64,000 bases of DNA, from NCBI GenBank assembly GCA_024640625.1, contig JAHEER010000008.1:1-64000 (forward strand), given 5' to 3'. The notes beneath the pieces are model-generated. The model did no database searches, was not told the DNA's origin, and saw only the letters and a program-made list of their open reading frames with translations. Shown piece by piece: positions 46,295 through 54,840 of this stretch. The stretch's first letter is position 1. Each line of letters begins with the position of its first letter. Source of the stretch: Desulfobulbaceae bacterium (GTDB lineage: Bacteria; Desulfobacterota; Desulfobulbia; Desulfobulbales; Desulfocapsaceae). Made by a program: the position numbers and the translations under genes.

Positions 46295-47233
46295 ATGAAC
46301 AGCTCTGCCATGGCCTCTTATCCCACCTCCGCGCAGCTCAGAACCCATATTGAACTGGTGGAAACGGTTGAAAGGTTGGAGTGCTGGCGGGAGGACCAAG
46401 CCCGGCGCATACTTCTCTACGGATCCTTCGTTGGTTCGATCATTGAACACCATTTCTCCCTGGATCGAACCATGCCTCATGCGCGCGCGCACATAAGAAC
46501 CCTTGAAGAGAAGGGCATCTCAATCGCCAACGGTACGGTCTTCCTCGCCGATACACTGAGCGGTCCCAAAGGGCGTTTTACCAGAACCTGGCATGCCCCT
46601 GCTGGCGGTCTCTGGGGGTCCATGATCTACATCAGCACGCTCCTGCCCAGATACAGAATGCTGGCCCCTTTGGCTGTGGGCATAGCCTGCTGCGAGGCGA
46701 TGCGGGCTTACGGAGCCGCCAACGCCGTTATCCGCTGGATCAACGATGTGCTCATAGACGGACTCAAGGCGGGTGGGTTTCTGGCTGAAAATTTTACCGG
46801 ACACAATTCCGGTGAAGAATACTGTCTGCTGGGTTTTGGCATAAATGTCAATAATCGGGAGTTCCCTTCAGCACTTGACCATATTGCCACCTCTCTGGCG
46901 CTCAAAACGGGGAAGCCGGTCGATCTGCAAGGATTCACCACCTGCTTTCTGGCCAAACTGAGCTGGAACCTTGGCTTGCTTTACTGGTGGGAAGCAGAGG
47001 AACTCCACCGATTTTCCGCTGCACCCGACGAACTCGAACACCCGCTGATCAGCAGGTGGAAAGATCTATCCGACGCGCTTGGACGGCGAGTCGTATTCGG
47101 TTTCGATGTGCAGACCAATCCGCAATACGAGGCAATTGTGCAGTCTATTACCGGCGATGGCGGTCTCAGGCTGCGGCTGGATGATGGTACGGAAGTTGTC
47201 GAGCATAGCGGTGAGATCCGTTACCTTGACTAG
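46295..47233 (+). CDS. Biotin--protein ligase (BPL/LplA/LipB superfamily), no DNA-binding domain
   Basis: A 312-residue homologue of the BirA catalytic domain, which makes biotinyl-AMP and transfers biotin to a lysine. Core motifs are GTVFLADTLSGPKGRFTRTW (about 69-88, in place of GRGRRGRxW), HAPAGGLWGSM, NAVIRWINDVLIDGLKAGGF (the WPNDI-x-x-x-x-KxxG motif) and LLGFGINVN. The final SH3-like segment QYEAIVQSITGDGGLRLRLD is present. No winged helix precedes the catalytic domain, so it is not a repressor. The GRGRxGR loop is altered (KGRFTR). The partner is likely the biotinyl-like protein just upstream, although that protein lacks the target lysine, or a carboxylase elsewhere. The start ATG sits directly after AGGAG, which is unusually close; 46310 is an alternative. 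Confidence 0.78.
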   Translation: MNSSAMASYPTSAQLRTHIELVETVERLECWREDQARRILLYGSFVGSIIEHHFSLDRTMPHARAHIRTLEEKGISIANGTVFLADTLSGPKGRFTRTWHAPAGGLWGSMIYISTLLPRYRMLAPLAVGIACCEAMRAYGAANAVIRWINDVLIDGLKAGGFLAENFTGHNSGEEYCLLGFGINVNNREFPSALDHIATSLALKTGKPVDLQGFTTCFLAKLSWNLGLLYWWEAEELHRFSAAPDELEHPLISRWKDLSDALGRRVVFGFDVQTNPQYEAIVQSITGDGGLRLRLDDGTEVVEHSGEIRYLD

Positions 47234-47373
47234 GTTCCAATGGGAAACATCCCTTTTGTCCGCTGTCTATGCCGGGCTCATAATTCTGACGCCGGACGCA
47301 GCCAGACGCCTGAAAAAAAATTCTCGCCTGCCTTGATCTTGAGGCACTATTGCTTGTTATGGGAGGGAAGCTG

Positions 47374-48141
47374 TTAATAACGGTTGGTCTGGCCGTCGAA
47401 CCCTTTCCAGGAGTGAATGTCGCGCTGGAAGAGGTATCGACTGTAACGATGGGCGCAGTCAAGGATCTGTTCGAGCACTGCGCCACTTGGTTTGAAGCGG
47501 TTTAATCTGGAGACGGGCTGCTCCTGCACTGCTCTGATCATCTTGGCAGTACCAGCGGCCAGCCGGCGTCCACCTTCGTGGCCGGCGCTGCAGTTCCTGC
47601 AGGTAATGGTGCCGGCCTGGACATTAAAGAGCACTTCCTGTCCATCAGCCGGTCTGGCCCCGCAGCCCTGACAGACGGAAAAATCGGGGCGATACCCAAG
47701 TAGGTCAAAGAGCTTGATCATGAACAGCGCCAGTGTCTGTTTCTGATCGATGCCGACGTTCAGGGAGTGCAGCGCCCAGAGAGCGAGCTGGAAAAGCAGG
47801 TCGTCATCTGAGGTTTCCCTGGTTGTCAGGAGCATGTATTCTCTTATGATCGAGGCAACCCGATAACTGGTCAGATCGGTTCTCAGGGTAATAAAACTGT
47901 TCACCAGCTCAGCCTCATTGAGCATGAAGAGGCTGCCCGCAGATGATTTTGAATAGGAGATCTGCACGAAGGTGAAAATCTCGAGCTTGTTGACAAATCG
48001 TTTTTTGCTGCGGTGCGCTCCCCTGGCCAATGCGCTTATCCTGCCGACGTCCTGGCAGAAGAACACGACGATCTTGTCAGATTCACCATAATCAATACTG
48101 TCGAGGACAAGGGCGGGCAGGTCGGAACGGATGACTGGCAT
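47374..48141 (-). CDS. recO: DNA repair protein RecO
   Basis: Helps RecR load RecA onto SSB-coated single-stranded DNA. The 255 residues have the N-terminal OB fold (ALVLDSIDYGESDKIVVFFC, then GRISALARGAHRSKKRF), the helical middle domain (LTSYRVASIIREYMLLTTRE) and the four-Cys zinc site CQGCG ... CRNCS. Last gene of the surA-rodZ-like-recO minus-strand group, 12 bases after the RodZ-like gene. Confidence 0.93.
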   Translation of the reverse strand: MPVIRSDLPALVLDSIDYGESDKIVVFFCQDVGRISALARGAHRSKKRFVNKLEIFTFVQISYSKSSAGSLFMLNEAELVNSFITLRTDLTSYRVASIIREYMLLTTRETSDDDLLFQLALWALHSLNVGIDQKQTLALFMIKLFDLLGYRPDFSVCQGCGARPADGQEVLFNVQAGTITCRNCSAGHEGGRRLAAGTAKMIRAVQEQPVSRLNRFKPSGAVLEQILDCAHRYSRYLFQRDIHSWKGFDGQTNRY

Positions 48142-48153
48142 CAGAAACTGCGG

Positions 48154-48708
48154 CTATTGACTGTCCGAATTCGATTGGGTCTGTTCGATGATTTCTATTT
48201 CCGGTTCCTGGAAGCTTCTCAGCCATTGACTCACGTGGTTGGCCGGATTGTAGCCGGCATACCAGCAGATCCCGGCACCAATCAGAATGACTGCCAGCAC
48301 GGTGATGCCAATGGCCGTCCGCAGAAAATGGGTGGGTCTTTCAGCCATGCTGCCGATTTGTTTGCCCTTGAGACTGGGAGAGGCTGCATCTGCCTTGGCG
48401 GTGAAATCACCACTCTTGTATTCGGCGAGAAATCGTTCGACTATTTCCTCCTGATCCAGGTTGAGTAATTTACTGTAGATCGCGTAGAATCCCCTGGCAA
48501 AAGCCAAAGCCGGAAGAGAGCGGTAATCGTCGTCCTCCATGGCTCTAATCGTCGCCGGCGGTATTTTGGTCTCCTCGGCAACATCGCTGATATCAAGAGA
48601 GCGCTCCAACCGCAGTTTTCTGAGCAGCATGCCCAAAGATTCGTTGTCCGGTGTGCTCATTTCCATGATTATTTTCTGGTCAGATTTTTCCAGACGAGGC
48701 GGGTTCAA
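48154..48708 (-). CDS. Short RodZ-like helix-turn-helix membrane protein
   Basis: A 184-residue protein with an N-terminal HTH_25-type domain (LGMLLRKLRLERSLDISDVA then EETKIPPATIRAMEDDDYRS and AFARGFYAIYSKLLNLDQEE, about 25-90) and one membrane helix near 128-150 (RTAIGITVLAVILIGAGICW). This is the layout of RodZ, which binds MreB in cell-shape control. The large periplasmic beta domain of RodZ (DUF4115) is missing, and only about 30 residues follow the helix. The start may be ATG 48708, 48666 or 48660; a precise choice is not possible. Confidence 0.78.
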   Translation of the reverse strand: MNPPRLEKSDQKIIMEMSTPDNESLGMLLRKLRLERSLDISDVAEETKIPPATIRAMEDDDYRSLPALAFARGFYAIYSKLLNLDQEEIVERFLAEYKSGDFTAKADAASPSLKGKQIGSMAERPTHFLRTAIGITVLAVILIGAGICWYAGYNPANHVSQWLRSFQEPEIEIIEQTQSNSDSQ

Positions 48709-48854
48709 TCCTTCCCATCGGGAACCGTTGCCTGGAGCGGGGGCTCAGATGCTCCGCCTCCTCTTCGCTCAACCCGTGCCTGGCCCTGCGGCTTACACCC
48801 ATGTCGTTATCTTATAACAGGCCATTGCAGGGCAACGCGAGTTGAATTGGCTGG

Positions 48855-49871
48855 TTACAGGGAGGTGCGAATGTAGGCCTCGCTCCTGATTTTCTCAATC
48901 CACTCTTCAAATTCTCTTCTCAGCTCCTGGTTGTAAAGCGCCTCCCTTATTTCTTCCTTGACCTGAGCGTAAGGGGCCAGGGTCACGATACCGCCCTCTT
49001 TGCTGGAAAGCAGCTTGAAAAATTGAAAACCGACGGGTGTCTCAATTATTGCGCTGACCTCGCCGGGATTCAAAGAGGTGACCGCACTCCGCATATAGCT
49101 TGCCATTTCGCTCTCTTCGAAGACCCCGATGTCACCACCTTCGGCGGCGGAAGGCAGATCCGAGAATTTTCGAGCCAACTCCTTGAAATCGCTGCCGCTG
49201 CGGGCCAGTTTATGGACCCGTTCGGCTCGCTCCCGGGCAGATAGTTTGCGTTGTTCGATGACCTCGGAAGGGAGATCCTCTCCTTCGGTTTCTCCCCAGT
49301 CGATGCCGATCTGAAGCAGGTAATAGCCGCCTTCGGGAATATGCTTAGTATAGCTGGTATCGTAATAGTCCAGGATGGCTTCCTCGGTGATTACAATCTT
49401 GGAGCGGACATCTCGGTTGAGCAGTTTGTTCTGATATATCTGAGTGGCGACATTGCTGCGGTAGGACGCTTCGTCGACGCCGTTTTCTTCAAGCTGGTCG
49501 AGCAGCTGTTCTTTAGTCATATTGCTCGCCTGCAGCATCTGCTCGACCATGAGATCGATCTCCTCGTTGGTCACCATGAGCCCCTGTTTGGCGGCCTCCT
49601 GCTCAATGAGCTTTTGGTCGATCATACTCCTGAGAATATCTTTTCGTACCTGCTCGATGGCACTGAGACGATCCTGGGCCGGCACCTCCAGAGCAATCTT
49701 TCTAAACAGACCTTTGCCCTCTTCCTCTATCTCAGAAAGGGTGATTACTTCGTTGTTGACCTCGGCCACAACTCGGTCAACAACTTCACCGCTGGCCGAG
49801 CTGGAAAAAATGAGCAGACACCAGAGACAGGCTGAAATGAGCAAAGGGAAGTTTTTTTTAATATCACGCAT
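48855..49871 (-). CDS. surA: SurA-like periplasmic peptidyl-prolyl isomerase/chaperone
   Basis: A 338-residue exported chaperone for outer-membrane proteins. It starts with a signal peptide (PLLISACLWCLLIFSSSASG). The SurA N-terminal domain follows (VVDRVVAEVNNEVITLSEIE, DILRSMIDQKLIEQEA, LVEQMLQASNMTKEQLL), then one parvulin (PpiC) domain (about 170-290) with RAERVHKLARSGSDFKELAR, DLPSAAEGGDIGVF and VSAIIETPVGFQFFKLLSS. E. coli SurA has two parvulin domains; here there is one, as is common outside the Gammaproteobacteria. It is first in a group with the RodZ-like gene and recO. Confidence 0.9.
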   Translation of the reverse strand: MRDIKKNFPLLISACLWCLLIFSSSASGEVVDRVVAEVNNEVITLSEIEEEGKGLFRKIALEVPAQDRLSAIEQVRKDILRSMIDQKLIEQEAAKQGLMVTNEEIDLMVEQMLQASNMTKEQLLDQLEENGVDEASYRSNVATQIYQNKLLNRDVRSKIVITEEAILDYYDTSYTKHIPEGGYYLLQIGIDWGETEGEDLPSEVIEQRKLSARERAERVHKLARSGSDFKELARKFSDLPSAAEGGDIGVFEESEMASYMRSAVTSLNPGEVSAIIETPVGFQFFKLLSSKEGGIVTLAPYAQVKEEIREALYNQELRREFEEWIEKIRSEAYIRTSL

Positions 49872-50129
49872 GTTTTTGTAGAAATGATAATTATAATTGC
49901 CAGCGCGTTCGCGGAGCCTGGCACGAACCTATTGTTTTTGCGGGTCCAGCACGATTTCTTGCTTTCCGTATAAAGTGAACAAATAGTAAAGTAACGCCGC
50001 ACTATAATACAGCAGGGGCAACAATTCTACCATTACGTTTAAGGATTCTGCTCTACAATGATGTGGCATAAAACGGGCATCAGCGCTATCATTGACGCTG
50101 AAGCAAGAATCTTTACCAAGGAATGTATC

Positions 50130-50627
50130 ATGGTTCGACAGATCCATCTGGCACTATGTATGGCAGGGCTTATTGCGCTGTTGCCACTGGTAGACGCGGA
50201 ACAGGCACGAGCTGCAAAAAAAATGCCCTCCTTCGAGCTCGAGGATGTGACCACCGGTGACTCCATTGCCTCGAGCAGTTTCGAAGGTAAAAGTCTGCTC
50301 GTCACCTTTTGGGCTACCTGGTGCCCCCCCTGTGTGCAGGAAATTCCCAGTCTCATCAAACTGCAGAACGAATATAGAGAGAACGGCTTTTCCGTGGTGG
50401 CTATTTCGGTCGATCAGGAAAAGGGTGTGGTTCAGAAAATGGTCAACCGCAAGGAAATCAACTATCCCGTGATGATGGCCGACAAGTCGGTCACCCGTGA
50501 TTTCGGCGGCGTTTATGGAATACCGACATCATTTCTGGTAAGTAAAAAAGGTACCGTGGTGAAAAGGTATTCCGGCTTTGTTCCCCATTCGGTTCTGGTC
50601 AAAGATCTGCAACAGATCATAAATTGA
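50130..50627 (+). CDS. TlpA/ResA-like thiol-disulfide oxidoreductase
   Basis: A 165-residue periplasmic thioredoxin-fold protein. The start at ATG 50130 gives a proper signal peptide (VRQIHLALCMAGLIALLPLV); the longer frame from 50058 would put 24 residues before it. The active site is WATWCPPCVQEIPSLIKLQ, CxxC with Pro-Pro, and cis-Pro is in VYGIPTSFLV. This is the TlpA/ResA form, reducing apocytochrome c or similar thiols. It could receive electrons from the CcdA-like protein encoded at 27820-28635; this link is inference. Confidence 0.88.
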   Translation: MVRQIHLALCMAGLIALLPLVDAEQARAAKKMPSFELEDVTTGDSIASSSFEGKSLLVTFWATWCPPCVQEIPSLIKLQNEYRENGFSVVAISVDQEKGVVQKMVNRKEINYPVMMADKSVTRDFGGVYGIPTSFLVSKKGTVVKRYSGFVPHSVLVKDLQQIIN

Positions 50628-50659
50628 CAAATTTTCAGAATAGTGGCGATCTCGAGTTC

Positions 50660-50688
50660 TTGACATTTGTCACTACAGCAGGTACGTT
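50660..50688 (+). promoter_or_regulatory. Promoter of the small secreted protein gene
   Basis: TTGACA (50660-50665), a perfect -35 box, is followed after 17 bases by TACGTT (50683-50688). The leader to the ATG at 50820 is about 125 bases, which is long for so small a gene. Confidence 0.5.
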
Positions 50689-50819
50689 AGCGTATGCTTA
50701 AATAGAGGCTCGGCAACCGACGCTCACCCACCGTTGCAAAAATTGGCGAGTATCATACACTTGTTGTGAATGCCGGAGAGGTTCTGGCACATTGATAAAT
50801 CGTTAAAAGGAGATCGATC

Positions 50820-51026
50820 ATGAAGAAAGTATGTGCTGCTGCGTTTGTCCTGATGTTTATCGCGTCCACCGCATCTATGAGCTTCGCTGCCAGAGTGAAA
50901 TGCGAAGTTACCAAGGTGGATGGTGAGACCGTCACTTTCAACTGTGGCGATGATGCTGACAAGTTTAAAGAGGGTGATAAAATAAAAATTAGCACCCCCA
51001 AGGGTGCCGCGGTAGAAGGTTGCTAA
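50820..51026 (+). CDS. Small secreted Cys-containing protein
   Basis: A 68-residue protein I do not recognise. A signal peptide (KKVCAAAFVLMFIASTASMS then FAA) leaves a mature form of about 45 residues: VKCEVTKVDGETVTFNCGDD then ADKFKEGDKIKISTP and a C-terminal Cys. The pattern of Cys at mature positions about 3 and 18 around a Val-Thr-Phe strand suggests a small beta barrel with a disulfide. Ribosome-binding site AAAAGGAG lies seven bases before the ATG. It has its own promoter and a strong terminator, so it is transcribed alone and perhaps highly. Confidence 0.75.
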   Translation: MKKVCAAAFVLMFIASTASMSFAARVKCEVTKVDGETVTFNCGDDADKFKEGDKIKISTPKGAAVEGC

Positions 51027-51057
51027 TTGACATAGAACCCGAATCTCAGTAGTCTGC

Positions 51058-51093
51058 AGGGTCGGTTGACGTAGGTCAGCCGGCCCTTTTTTT
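51058..51093 (+). terminator. Rho-independent terminator of the small secreted protein gene
   Basis: AGGGTCGGTTGAC (51058-51070) pairs with GTCAGCCGGCCCT (51075-51087) through 13 positions, two of them G-U. It is followed by TTTTTTT. Confidence 0.85.
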
Positions 51094-51170
51094 ATGGCCA
51101 AGGCCACTGCGAGCAGGCAGTTGATGGAACAAATCGAGATCATCTACATAAAACCTTTACCAGGAGCCCC

Positions 51171-51980
51171 GTGGAACTAATTAAGGCACTTATTCTCGGG
51201 ATAGTGCAGGGGGCCACCGAGTTTCTGCCCGTTTCCAGTTCGGGGCATCTGGTGCTCGGCTCCCATATCCTGGGATTCCAGGAGCAGGGGATTGTCTTTG
51301 GGGTCCTGCTGCATCTCGGTACCCTGGTGTCGGTGGTCGCGGTGTTTAGGCACGAGCTGGTCAGAATGGCTTGGGCACCGTTTCTCTGGGTACAGAACAA
51401 ACTCGCTGAGGAGGATCGTCACTACCTGCTCTGGGATGTCTACGTGGTGGTCGCCACTATACCTATCGTGCTGGTCGGCCTGCTCTATAACGACCAGATC
51501 CAGGGGTTGTTCACCTCGGTGACTATCGTCTGCTTCATGCTCATACTCACCGGCCTGATGATGATCACGGCCAGATTCATTCCCGATAGAGGCCGACAGG
51601 TCAGCAGTTGGCGGGCATTTCTAATGGGCTGCGGACAGGCGTTTGCCATCATACCCGGGGTGTCCCGTTCGGGGACCACTATTTTTACCGGCATGCTGCT
51701 CGGTATAAACCGGGAGACGGCGGCGCGCTTTTCATTCATCATGTCCATTCCGGCGATTCTGGGGGCGGCGGTTCTTAATCTCGGTGAGGTGTTTGCCCAT
51801 CCCCCGCAGGCGGGCGCAGTACTTATCTACATTACAGGTACCGTTGCGGCGGCGATAACCGGGTATCTGGCCATTATCCTGTTGCTGGACGTCATCAAGA
51901 AAAATAGGCTGCAGTGGTTCGGCTACTATTGCCTGACGGTGGCCACGGCAGGGCTGCTTTTACTTTACGTACGCCAGTGA
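51171..51980 (+). CDS. uppP: Undecaprenyl-diphosphatase
   Basis: Recycles the cell-wall lipid carrier by dephosphorylating undecaprenyl diphosphate; its overproduction gives bacitracin resistance in other bacteria. The GTG start at 51171 is preceded by AGGAG. The 269 residues contain both family motifs, QGATEFLPVSSSGHLVL (about 13-29; Glu and Ser-Ser) and PGVSRSGTTIF (about 162-172), set among about eight membrane segments. Normal length. Confidence 0.96.
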   Translation: MELIKALILGIVQGATEFLPVSSSGHLVLGSHILGFQEQGIVFGVLLHLGTLVSVVAVFRHELVRMAWAPFLWVQNKLAEEDRHYLLWDVYVVVATIPIVLVGLLYNDQIQGLFTSVTIVCFMLILTGLMMITARFIPDRGRQVSSWRAFLMGCGQAFAIIPGVSRSGTTIFTGMLLGINRETAARFSFIMSIPAILGAAVLNLGEVFAHPPQAGAVLIYITGTVAAAITGYLAIILLLDVIKKNRLQWFGYYCLTVATAGLLLLYVRQ

Positions 51981-52005
51981 AAGAGCTCAAAGCAAGAGAG
52001 CTGAA

Positions 52006-52737
52006 GTGACAGAAGACACCAATAACAACCATACTCCGCTTTACCCCGTCAATCTCGATATTGGCGGCAAACGCTGTCTCGTGGTGGGCGGAGGCCAGGT
52101 TGCGGCCCGTAAAATAAAGGCGCTGCTGCTTTGCGGAGGGGTGGTGCAGATCATCAGTCCGCACGGCTCCAAGGAGATAATCAGACTGGCTCAAGCAGGA
52201 GAAATCGAATGGCTGCAGAGGACATACCGTGCGGGCGATGCACAAGATGCATTTCTGATTTTTGCCGCAACCGATGACCCGCAGGTGCAGAAAAAGATAG
52301 CCGAGGATGCCGCCAGGTATCATGTCCTATTAAATAGTGCCGGAGAGCCCGAGTTATCTGATTTCCATGTGCCTGCTAAAATCAGACGACGGGACTTCGT
52401 CATCGCCGTATCCACCGGGGGCGGCAGTCCGGCGCTGGCATTATTGCTCAAGGACCAGCTTGCCAGAGAGTATGGGGAAGAATATGGTATGCTGGTGGAA
52501 TTGATGGCTAACATCCGTCGTCAGGTGGTCACCAGAGACAGTGTCGCCAAGGAAAACAAGGCGCTGTTCAAATCTATTCTGGAACTGCCGGTGCTCGACT
52601 GCATCAAACAGGGTAACTGGACCGAGCTGCGTAATCTTTTAAGCCGGGTACTGCCTGCCGGTATTGACGCCGGCCAGCTGGTCGAGGAACTGCTTGAGGA
52701 GATAGGTAGATCAGAGGACACAGGTAAAAAGAGATGA
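52006..52737 (+). CDS. Precorrin-2 dehydrogenase / sirohydrochlorin ferrochelatase (CysG N-terminal type)
   Basis: Oxidises precorrin-2 to sirohydrochlorin with NAD and may insert iron to give siroheme. The GTG start gives 243 residues. The NAD site is LVVGGGQVAARKIKALLLCG (about 26-45), followed by DAFLIFAATDDPQVQKKIAE, VLLNSAGEPELSDFHVPAKI and VIAVSTGGGSPALALLLKD, as in CysG-A/Met8p. Sulfite reductase needs siroheme, and many sulfate reducers also make heme from siroheme. The position in front of hemX/hemA fits a tetrapyrrole operon. Its stop overlaps the next start by four bases. Confidence 0.92.
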   Translation: MTEDTNNNHTPLYPVNLDIGGKRCLVVGGGQVAARKIKALLLCGGVVQIISPHGSKEIIRLAQAGEIEWLQRTYRAGDAQDAFLIFAATDDPQVQKKIAEDAARYHVLLNSAGEPELSDFHVPAKIRRRDFVIAVSTGGGSPALALLLKDQLAREYGEEYGMLVELMANIRRQVVTRDSVAKENKALFKSILELPVLDCIKQGNWTELRNLLSRVLPAGIDAGQLVEELLEEIGRSEDTGKKR

Positions 52738-53549
52738 CCCAAGAGACATTTGTTCAGGAAATCAACTACCTGCTCTTTATTGCTGTTTTGACCGTGACCC
52801 TGCTCTCCTGTGCAGCCTACCTGGTGTTTTTTCTGAGCCAGAAAAATCATATCCGCAGATGGGCCCGGTTCCTCCTGATCGGCTCCTGGATCCTGCAGTC
52901 CGGATATATTGTGACCCGTTACATCACCGTAGGCAACACACCAATTACCACCTATCATGAGGCGGTCTTTTTCTTTGCCTGGGCGACTACCTCGGCCTAT
53001 CTCAGCTTTCGCTGGCGCTATACGGTGAAAAACTTCGGTACCTTCGTGTCGATGCTCATCCTTGGTCTGCTGTTCGGTTCAGCGGTCGCTTCCCGGGAGA
53101 TAATTCCGCTGGAGCCCGCCCTCCAGAGTCTCTGGCTGCCGGTGCACGCCGGAATTTCTCTGGTTGCCTATGGGTTTCTGGGGCTGGCTTTCTGCGGGGG
53201 GCTCATGTATCTGCTGCAGGAGCGTGAACTGAAGAGTAAAAGGCTTGGCTATTTCTTTTCCAGGCTTCCTTCCCTGGATTCCCTGGATCAGCTTAATTCC
53301 CACTGTCTGGCGGTCGGTTTTGCCTTTCTCACTTTGGGGATGGTAACCGGCATATTCTGGTCCAAGCAGGCCTGGGGCACCTATTGGCGTTGGAATCCCA
53401 AAGAGGCCTGCACGCTGATTATCTGGTGTATTTACCTTATACAGATACATCAGCGTTTCACCGTGGGCTGGCGCGGGCGTCGCGCTGCGCTGATGATTGT
53501 CGGCGGGTTCTCTTTGGTAATGATCACCCTGTGGCTGGTAATAACCTGA
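52734..53549 (+). CDS. HemX/CcsA-like cytochrome c assembly family membrane protein
   Basis: A 271-residue protein with about eight membrane helices. The WWD-like motif of heme-handling proteins is present as WGTYWRWNPKEACTLIIWCI (about 221-240), and conserved His residues occur at LWLPVHAGISLVAYGFL and near IHQRFTVGW. In many bacteria such a protein, HemX, is encoded next to hemA and influences glutamyl-tRNA reductase or heme movement. It overlaps the dehydrogenase gene and stands 13 bases before hemA. It may alternatively serve in System II cytochrome c assembly. Confidence 0.85.
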   Translation: MTQETFVQEINYLLFIAVLTVTLLSCAAYLVFFLSQKNHIRRWARFLLIGSWILQSGYIVTRYITVGNTPITTYHEAVFFFAWATTSAYLSFRWRYTVKNFGTFVSMLILGLLFGSAVASREIIPLEPALQSLWLPVHAGISLVAYGFLGLAFCGGLMYLLQERELKSKRLGYFFSRLPSLDSLDQLNSHCLAVGFAFLTLGMVTGIFWSKQAWGTYWRWNPKEACTLIIWCIYLIQIHQRFTVGWRGRRAALMIVGGFSLVMITLWLVIT

Positions 53550-53562
53550 TCAAGAAGTAATC

Positions 53563-54840
53563 ATGTCGAAAAAGCATATCAGCCTCATCGGTGTAAATCA
53601 TAAGTCAACACCGCTGGAAGTCCGCGAGAAAATAGCGCTGACCGGCGGTTATGAGGAGGCTCTCAACAGACTCAGAGACGAGCAGGCGCATGAGTTTTAC
53701 CTGCTTTCCACCTGCAACAGAGTCGAACTGATATGGGTGACTGAAGATACGGCCAAAACTACGCCGAACATGCTGCGCTTTCTTTTCGGCGAGGCGGTCG
53801 CCCCCGAAAAATGGGATAGCTATTCCTATGTCTATCATAATCAGGAGGCAGTCAATCATCTGTTCAAGGTCGCAGCCTCGTTGGATTCTCTGGTTGTCGG
53901 GGAAGCTCAGATTCTTGGTCAGATCAAGGAGGCCTACCGTTATGCGTCGCAATTTGGCTGTACCGGTCCGCTGCTCAACAAGCTCCTGCATAAATCCTTC
54001 TCGGTAGCCAAGCGGGTCCGCAGCGAGACGGGTATTGGCTCGGCGGCTGTTTCCATTAGTTCCGCGGCTGTTGAGCTGGCCAGAAAAATTTTCGGCAACC
54101 TGGGCGATAAAAAGGTACTGCTTATCGGCGCCGGTGAAATGGCCGAGCTGGCCGCTGAACACCTTTTAGGTCAGGGTGCAGAAAGCATAACCGTGGCCAA
54201 CAGAACCCTGTCGCGCGCAGTGGATCTGGCCCATCGCTTCAACGGCAGGGCCTGCAGTCTGGAAGAATTGGATGAACAGATCGAAACCGTTGATATCATC
54301 GTATCCTCAACCGGTTCTTCAGAATTGATCATCAGAAGCGATGATGTCCGGCCGCTCATGAGAGTGAGAAGAAACCGGCCGCTTTTTTTCATCGATATCG
54401 CCGTTCCCCGGGACCTGGATCCGGAACTCAACGAGATTGAGAACGTTTTTCTCTATGATATCGACGATCTCAGTCAGGTTGTCGAAATGAACCGTTGCGA
54501 GCGGGAAAAAGAGGCGGTCAAGGCGGAACGTATCGTCGAGGAGGAGACCCTCAAATTTACCAAATGGCAGGATGGTCTGACCATCACACCGACCATATCG
54601 GCACTCAGAAAAAAAGCCGATACTATCAGCAGCAGTGAAGTGTCGAAGACCCTGGCCAAGATGGATCTGTCCGAGTCAGATCGGCAAAAAGTCGAAAAGC
54701 TGGCCCATGCCATTACCGCCAAGATGCTGCACGACCCGCTCCGGTTTCTCAAAAGTGAAAGTTGCCGTAAAGGCGACGATTCAAAAATAGATATGGTCAG
54801 AACCGTGTTTGGCCTTGAAAATGACGACGCCGACAGTTGA
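53563..54840 (+). CDS. hemA: Glutamyl-tRNA reductase
   Basis: Reduces Glu-tRNA to glutamate-1-semialdehyde, the first committed step of tetrapyrrole synthesis. The 425 residues have the catalytic Cys51 in LLSTCNRVEL, GVNHKSTPLEVREKIAL near the start, VVGEAQILGQIKEAYRYA, the NADPH loop GAGEMAELAAEHL and ISSTGSSE-like IIVSSTGSSELII, and the C-terminal helical dimerisation domain. All key residues are present. A gene for an unidentified protein overlaps its 3' end. Confidence 0.97.
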   Translation: MSKKHISLIGVNHKSTPLEVREKIALTGGYEEALNRLRDEQAHEFYLLSTCNRVELIWVTEDTAKTTPNMLRFLFGEAVAPEKWDSYSYVYHNQEAVNHLFKVAASLDSLVVGEAQILGQIKEAYRYASQFGCTGPLLNKLLHKSFSVAKRVRSETGIGSAAVSISSAAVELARKIFGNLGDKKVLLIGAGEMAELAAEHLLGQGAESITVANRTLSRAVDLAHRFNGRACSLEELDEQIETVDIIVSSTGSSELIIRSDDVRPLMRVRRNRPLFFIDIAVPRDLDPELNEIENVFLYDIDDLSQVVEMNRCEREKEAVKAERIVEEETLKFTKWQDGLTITPTISALRKKADTISSSEVSKTLAKMDLSESDRQKVEKLAHAITAKMLHDPLRFLKSESCRKGDDSKIDMVRTVFGLENDDADS

